Shown here one piece after another: positions 58,190-64,000 of a stretch of 64,000 nt of DNA; the stretch's first letter is position 1; each line of letters opens with the position of its first letter. Made by a program: the position numbers and the translations under genes. Under the pieces are notes generated by a model, which was given only the letters and a program-made list of their open reading frames with translations, ran no database searches and had not been told where the DNA came from. This stretch comes from Posidonia oceanica (taxonomy: Eukaryota; Streptophyta; Magnoliopsida; Alismatales; Posidoniaceae): NCBI GenBank assembly GCA_037176725.1, contig JAZBRS010000059.1, forward strand, positions 14,780,330-14,844,329, read 5' to 3'.

Positions 58190-58960
58190 AAACTTAAAAA
58201 ATTGATTAATTGCATGTTAGTCCTTTTATAGTGTTTTTTTAAGTTTTGGTCCTCTAGTTCTTTATAATTGCATGTTAGTCTTTCGGTTGATAATCTGATT
58301 TAATGTTCTAATTTTACCTTGATAAATTGCATTTTTAGTCCCTGCTTTTTTCCTTATTTACAGTTTAGTCATCTGATCTGTTAACTTAGGTTTTTATTTT
58401 TCAATTTATCTTACTGCATTGCATCATTTCCCTTATATTTTTTGATTTTTGCATATAGGTCCTTCATCAATGCACAGTATACATTTAAATGCATATTTTG
58501 CTTATAAAATTGTATTTTTGACCCTACATGATTTAAAAATTGCATATAGGTCCTCTACCTGTCATTTAAATGCATATTTTGCTTATAAAATTGTATTTTA
58601 GACCCTACATGATTTAAAAATTGCATATAGGTCCTCTGTCTGTCATTTAAATGTATATTTTGCTTATAAAATTGCATTTTTGACCCTGCATGATTTAAAA
58701 ATAGCACATAGGTCCTCTGCATGCTTATAAAAGTCATTTAAATGCACATTTTGCTTATAAAATTGCATTTTAGACCCTGCATATTTGAAAAATTGCATAT
58801 AGACCCCCTGTTTGCATTCCCAGACCACTGTTTTGCTTGCAAAATTGCATTTTAGACCTTGTTGATTTCAAAATTGCATGTCAATCTCCCATATGATTTC
58901 AAAACTTGTCCTGATGCATGTTTATCTTATAAAATTGCATTTTGAACCCTGTATTTTGCA
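58190..58960. repeat. Tandem repeat of about 75 bp inside the inner solo LTR
   Basis: Units contain TTGCATATAGGTCCTC, then GTCATTTAAATGCATATTTTG and TTATAAAATTG. The copies at 58545-58740 are the most alike. The related word TTGCATTTAGGTCC recurs more loosely in Tat A LTRs. Confidence 0.8.
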
Positions 58961-59839
58961 AAATTGCATTCGGACCCCCTAGTTTTCAAAAACTTTGCAT
59001 AAAAGTCCCAAACTTTTCAAGATCCTTGCATTTAGACCCCCACTTTTTCAAAAATTGCATATAAGTTCCCAGTTTTCTGAAAAATATCCCTAAGTCTTTT
59101 TTTGCATTCTGCATGCATTGCACTCATGCATTCTTGCATTTGGCATTCCTTGCACACACTTAAGCATTCTTAGCTCCCATTTACATGGGAGAACCTGTTG
59201 TGCACACCCCTAGGACCTCCTGTACACCTAGATCCATTCTTCTCTCCTGTTCTGGCCCCTCTGCCTTGAAGCTGGGATATCTTCAGATCCGGCCGTTGGA
59301 TCTTCTCAACCAACCTACCTGGACGACCCTAGCGGAGCGCTCTTCAGCATGGACCAAGCGATTTTCAGATCAGGCTTCAGATTTCCAAGGTAAGTCCGCC
59401 TGAACCCTTGCACAGCATTCATTTGCATACCATTTGCATCCCATGCATTGTTTTTGCTTTCTCGAGCATGTAGAATAAGACTTCCTCTTCTTATCTATCA
59501 ACTCTGCTTCTTCTTTTCGCGTACTTTCAGTGTTTTGTGTTGCGTTTCCCCTGGATTCACCACTAATTGCGACTTTCTTCCCCCTTTTCCACGATTCGAT
59601 CGCATCGTGAGCTTCTGGCAGCGTGCGAGACACATCGTGGGACATTTTGGTGGGAAACAGTCACAAAACAGTGGTAATCCTTCCACTTGCTTTCCTTCTC
59701 CTTTGTAAGTCTTCACACTTACTTTGCGTGGTCTTTAAATAGCGCTCGTTTTCACACTTGCGCTGTTTACCTCTCCTTTACTTCTCCTGCTCTTTTTCTT
59801 AGCATTTGCATCTGCATGGTTTTATCGATGCTTTATTTC

Positions 59840-60475
59840 GCCTGCTTTGGCACCGTTTTGCGTGCTCGCTTCTCTTTTGGCACCGTTTCTCGTGCCTGCT
59901 CTGTTTTTGGCACCGTTTTGCGTGTCCGCTCCGCTTTTGGCACTGTTTCGCGTGCCCGCTCAGTTTTTGGTACCTTTTTGCGTGCCCGCTTTGCTTTTGG
60001 CACCGTTTCGAGTGCCCACTCTGTTTTTGGCACCGTTTTGTGTGCCCGCTTTGCTTTTGGCACCGTTTCGCGTGCCCACTCTGTTTTTGGCACTGTTTCG
60101 CGTGTCCGCTCTGTTTTTGACATCGTTTTGCGTGTCCGCTTTGCTTTTGACACCGTTTCGCTTGCCCACTCTGTTTTTGGCACCGTTTCGCATGTTCGCT
60201 TTGTTTTTGGCACCATTTTGCGTGCCCACTTTGCTTTTGGCACCGTTTCGCGTGCCATTCTTGTTTCTTGCACTGTTTTGCGTGCTGACTTTGTTTTCTT
60301 GCACCGTTTCACGTGCCGCTTTGTTTTCTGCACCGTTTTGCGTGCCGTTCTTGTTTCTTGCACCATTCTGCGTGCTGGCTTTGTTTTCTCGCACCGTTTC
60401 GCATGCCATCTTGTTTTCTTGCACCGTTTTGTGTGCCGCTCTCGTTTCTCGCATTGTTTCGTGTGTTTTACGTCG
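59840..60475. repeat. Expanded LTR minisatellite of about 31 bp in the inner solo LTR
   Basis: About twenty units of the form TTTTTGGCACCGTTT(T/C)GCGTGCC(C)GCTC, with two sub-types in order: units with TTTTTGGCACC (59845-60240) followed by units with TTTCTTGCACC (60260-60470). The long frames over it on both strands (for example 59687-60547) encode only a repeating peptide and are not genes. Confidence 0.9.
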
Positions 60476-62097
60476 TTTTCTCTTGCATGTCGCCTGCATT
60501 GCTTGGTTTTATCGCCGTTTTGCTTTTCCGCTTGCATTTGCATATAGGGCAGTGATGCTTACTGCCTGGAGTTCTCACGAGCCAGGTTTCGCCCGGTTCG
60601 GAACACAGACAGCGTTGCTGAGCACTTGGACTGCACGTTTACTTTTTTGCATTGCATCCCACCACTTAGAGCACACCTATGAGCATTCATTCAGGCATTC
60701 ATTGGCATTTAGGCATTCGAACTTGCATTTCCCTACGTATGCGAGCGTAAGCCTAGAAAGACCGATTCTCGGGCGTGTCGGGGGTGCCTAACACCTTCCC
60801 CGCACGTAACAGGAGTCCTTGCCCAGTCTTTTGGCCCGCAATGACCATATCGCCCTTATCCTAGGCATGAGTCATATCATTTGCATTTGTTTTCTTTTGC
60901 ATTGCTTTGCATTGCATCCTTTGCTTGGTTTTGCGTGTTAACTCACGCATTTCCCCCGGTTTTCCTTGTCTCCCGATAATAGACACGGTGGCGACTCTGA
61001 ATTGTCTTATCTTCTTCTTTTCTTATCTTTTCTCTTCTGTTTTAAGTGTTTTCGAGTTGAGCCCTCCTCCTCGGACATAGCCGCTAATAGTAAACCCGAT
61101 TTTGATTGGGATTACTACAGTTCCTTGATGTTTTCTGATGCCTTTCAATGCTTCAGTTTCATGTTTTGTTTCGCTTATATGGTTTGCATGGCGATGATTG
61201 TTCGCTGCCTGAAGAGTAAGGCCTGTGTCGCCTGTTGTACCAGCGATTAGCCCTGTCGCTGTTTGTAACAGTGACTGGTGCTGTCGCCACACTGTACGGT
61301 GACAGAGCCCTGAAGTCAGATTGTGGATAGAGCCCCCCCCATTTGACGCTTTGTTTTTTGCTTACCCGACTCGTTTAGTTTTGGTTTTGGCTTCCTTGGT
61401 TTATTTATCATTACATCATGTTATTTCAACTTATATTAGTTGTTTTGGCGTGTTTTTATTAAACTTAGCATGTTTTATGAATACATGTCGCATGCCGCCT
61501 CCTCGCATTGCATGGCTTTCTCCGACGTTTTAGTTTCTCGCTTGCATCCATTAGGGCAATGATGCTTACTGTTTGGACTTCTTTAGAACCGTGCTACACC
61601 CGATTTAGATACCAATAGCGCCGCTGAGTACATAGATCGCATGTTTTGTTTTCCCTCATGCATCATGGCATTAAGCATATATTTAAGCATACTAAAGCAT
61701 TCATAGTATGGCATAGCATCCCTCGCCTACGGGCGTACAGTTAAATGCAAGTATTGCCGACATTCTCGCATATGCGAGCGAAAAGCCTAGAAAGACCGAT
61801 TCCAGGCATATCGGGGGTGCCTAACACCTTCCCCGTACGTAACAGGAGTCCTTACCCTTTCTTTGACCCGTAATGACCATTATGCCCTTATTCTAGGCAC
61901 GAATCATATTTTTGCATAACATTACACGCATTTGCATTTTTTTTATACTTTCTTCGGTTTTCCTCGTCTTTCGATTTAATAGACTAGGTGGCGACTCTTT
62001 TTTGGCTTTATCCTTCATTTTCCTTCGCCATTCTCCGTGACCTCTCTTTCTCACCTGTGCCGGTCGGTCCGTGGCGGTTTGGGACGGTTACACAAAG

Positions 62098-62987
62098 CAT
62101 ATAAAGTAAGGACATCTTTTGAGTTTGTATTTGTCTTGCATATAATGAAAGAAGTACTTAGAATTATTGATATGCTTTGTCAAGCTTTACGATAACAGTC
62201 ACAAGATATTTTGAATGTCATGCAATTAGTATCAAACTCAAAAGTACTTATTCAAAAAAAAAAGAGAGAATCTTGTAGGGACACTCCATTTCAAGATGTG
62301 AAGTTATTTTGTAAGGAGAATCTTATTGATATTCCTAATATGAGTACTTCTTTCAAAGATAGAGGAAGACGAACATGTCATCAAGTAGATAATATCACAA
62401 TTGAGCATCATTATCGGGTAGACATATTTTATGTTGCAATTGATTTACAATTACAAAAGTTAAATACTAGATTTAGTGAACAAACAGTTGAATTTCTTCG
62501 GTTTAGCACATCTCTACTTCCTAAGAATGTTTATAGTCTTTTCAATATTGATCATATTTGCAATATTATGGAGAAGTTTTATCCTATTGATTTCGATGAT
62601 TAAGAGAAAAATATTTTGAGATATCAATTGCAACATTATGAACTTGAAGTGCCTCATTATCCAAAATTATAAGGAATGTCTACAATTTCTGAACTATGTA
62701 GAGGATTGGTAGAAACAAAGATGTCAAAAATATTTCCTTTGGTTGATAGATTGATTCGTCTTATATTAACTCCTTCAATCTTCACGGCAACAACTGAGTG
62801 TGTATTTATTTCAACCATGAAGATTATCAAGACAAGACTTTGAAACAAAATGGAGGATGAGTTTCTTGCTAATTATTTGGTGGTCTATATCAAGAAAGAA
62901 ATTGTAGAGACATTTTATTTGGATTCAATCAGAAATAGTTTTGTAGATATAATAGAACATCGATCACAATTTAAATTGAAGAAATAA
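62098..62987 (+). pseudogene. hAT transposase, C-terminal fragment with dimerisation domain
   Basis: VRTSFEFVFVLHIMKEVLRI near 62108, then the open frame 62211-62603 with NITIEHHYRVDIFYVAIDLQ and LNTRFSEQTVEFL, then FPLVDRLIRLILTPS, TATTECVF and KIIKTRL (hAT C-terminal dimerisation motif; relatives have TTERSFS), ending at 62987. Stops at 62601, 62671 and 62840. These residues fold the hAT transposase into its working dimer; here they are a relic. Confidence 0.85.
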
Positions 62988-63190
62988 TAATTTTTAGTTA
63001 TCTTATTTGGTAAATTTATTTTGTGAAACATTTTGTAATTGAATATTTTTAGGTTTTGTAAATAAATTATTTCGTTTGGTAGATGTATACATTAAACATA
63101 TTGCTAATGAATTTAAAACTGCACAAATTTATTAGTATGTATTTTTAGCCCCTCCTATTGAGAATTCCTAGTTCTGCCCCTGAATACTAC

Positions 63191-64000
63191 AAATTCGGTA
63201 ATAATATACTCGTATTCAAGAGACCACCCTAACAAAGATTTCTCGTGCTAACCAAAATTTTATTGCCATGGTGGCAAAAGGGTGAATATAGGAACGGAGA
63301 GAGATGCATATTCAAATAGAGGACGCTAAAATAGAATCTAAGTGATAGATCGGTAGGAGGCCAGCTCTCCAGAATGGAGTTGACCTCCTCAACAATTATT
63401 GTTGAGACAGATAGGTAAATCAATAGGGTAGATCCTGAAACCGAACTTTTGTAGAAAATATAAAATAGTCTTGGCTTCTGTGCTGTCACATAAATTTAGT
63501 AATTATCAACTTATGTGAGAAGCTCTCTCAACCCTACTTTTGATAGAAGCTGTATATTCTAACATAAAGAATAATATAGAATTAAAATTTTCAAAATGAA
63601 GAACCTCTATGAATAACATAGAATTCCAATGACAATTGGGAAAAGTATAATTACTAAACGTACAAATCTACTACAAGAATATCCAATTCAAGGATAAAAT
63701 ATTTTACCAAACGCCATCACCCTCTTTTCCAAAATAATAGACTTATGTTGAATCATTTCAAAATAATGGAATTTTTTGCAATTATAAAATATTATACAAG
63801 AAAATTGTCTTCAAATTTAAATAGGTGAATTTTTAGATAGAGCCCGACCTTACTTATCATAAGTAGGGTCCTAAATGTTGGGCATTTATTTTGTATCTTA
63901 CGATTGTACACAATTAGTATTTTATGATATTTTTAATGTCATCTTTTATTAGTTGGTATATTTCTCTCTCCTAGTTGACGATTTTTGATTTAAAATTTGA
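63191..64000. other. AT-rich intergenic stretch to the window end
   Basis: No gene, RNA or repeat recognised. The short minus-strand frame at 63229-63489 has no familiar motif. Confidence 0.5.

Larger units (their letters stand above)
54883..61119 (+). repeat. Inner giant solo LTR, 6,237 bp, with perfect 5-bp target duplication
   Basis: Starts TGTTGAAATTCCATTTTGACAG and ends GATTACTACA; GTTCC flanks both sides (54878-54882 and 61120-61124). Layout parallels Tat A LTRs: AC-rich zone (54950-56350), pyrimidine-rich zone (56390-56600), GC-rich zone (56620-58010), 'TTGCATATAGGTCC' zone (58060-59060), minisatellite (59840-60475), conserved terminal blocks (60547-61000). It is longer than either Tat A LTR. 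No gene inside. Confidence 0.92.
53223..62092 (+). repeat. Outer solo LTR (Tat/Ogre type), interrupted
   Basis: Starts TGTAGACATCCCG at 53223 and ends GGACGGTTACA at 62092, flanked by CAAAG on both sides (53218-53222 and 62093-62097). After subtracting the inner LTR and its duplicated GTTCC, its length is about 2,628 bp. It has the CCTAAACC/CTTAAACC zone (53300-53580), a GC-rich zone (53650-54110), and the conserved blocks of this LTR type at 61550-61910. Small frames around 53656-54154 are composition effects. No internal coding region remains, so it is a solo LTR, presumably left by LTR-LTR recombination. Confidence 0.88.
52645..63182 (+). mobile_element. hAT transposon, interrupted by nested solo LTRs
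   Basis: Left end TAGGGGCAGACCTA (52645) and right end, inverted, CAGGGGCAGAACTA (63182) match at 12 of 14 positions. Flanks are AATACTGC (52637-52644) and AATACTAC (63183-63190), an 8-bp duplication with one change. It encodes pieces of a hAT-type transposase with dimerisation domain. Removing the solo LTR and one CAAAG leaves an element of about 1.66 kb, too short for a full transposase, so it was already a deleted, non-autonomous copy. Confidence 0.85.

Noticed and set aside
59687..60791. Long open frames on both strands (up to 314 codons)
   Set aside because: They lie in the LTR minisatellite; unit lengths near 30 bp keep several frames open at once and the peptides are pure repeats.

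Overview
This is nuclear DNA of a flowering plant: GT-AG introns, one intron-bearing NPF-family transporter gene, and otherwise almost wall-to-wall transposons of plant-specific families. The transporter exons are GC-rich while introns and spacers are AT-rich, a contrast often seen in monocots and some magnoliids, but I cannot name the species. There is no bacterial, viral or organellar gene content.

Layout. 1-1766: 3' end of a Ty1/copia element (reverse transcriptase tail, RNase H, 3' LTR). 1844-6461: a complete-ended but decayed PIF/Harbinger transposon, both of its genes on the minus strand. About 7021-10945: a second decayed Harbinger, hit by a tRNA-derived SINE (7175-7303) and by an LTR fragment ending at 8822. 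12160-17060: the only cellular gene, an NPF6-clade (NRT1.1/CHL1-related) anion transporter with four exons predicting 589 residues; its 2.4-kb third intron holds one hAT-type MITE nested in another.

17400-50945: an old Ty3/gypsy element of the Tat lineage ('Tat B'), split inside its reverse transcriptase by a 24-kb second Tat/Ogre-like element ('Tat A', 18953-42941) with LTRs of 5.2 and 4.1 kb. Tat A carries gag, protease, reverse transcriptase, two RNase H domains, integrase, then a plant-mobile-domain/DUF7745-like ORF and a 3' region of short hairpin-bearing tandem repeats. Tat B lacks gag and protease, and carries an antisense multi-exon-like gene and a hAT MITE (47722-48339) downstream of integrase. 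52645-63182: a hAT transposon whose transposase is interrupted by a solo LTR (53223-62092), itself interrupted by a 6.2-kb solo LTR (54883-61119); both solo LTRs have perfect 5-bp target duplications.

The insertion order can be read from target duplications and broken frames: Tat B before Tat A; hAT before outer solo LTR before inner solo LTR. All transposon genes contain stops, frameshifts or deletions, so none looks autonomous now; the NPF gene looks intact. Points most worth following are the extra ORF and hairpin array of Tat A, the LTR block shared by four differently sized LTRs, the nested solo LTRs, and a Tyr in place of the nitrate-binding His in the NPF protein.
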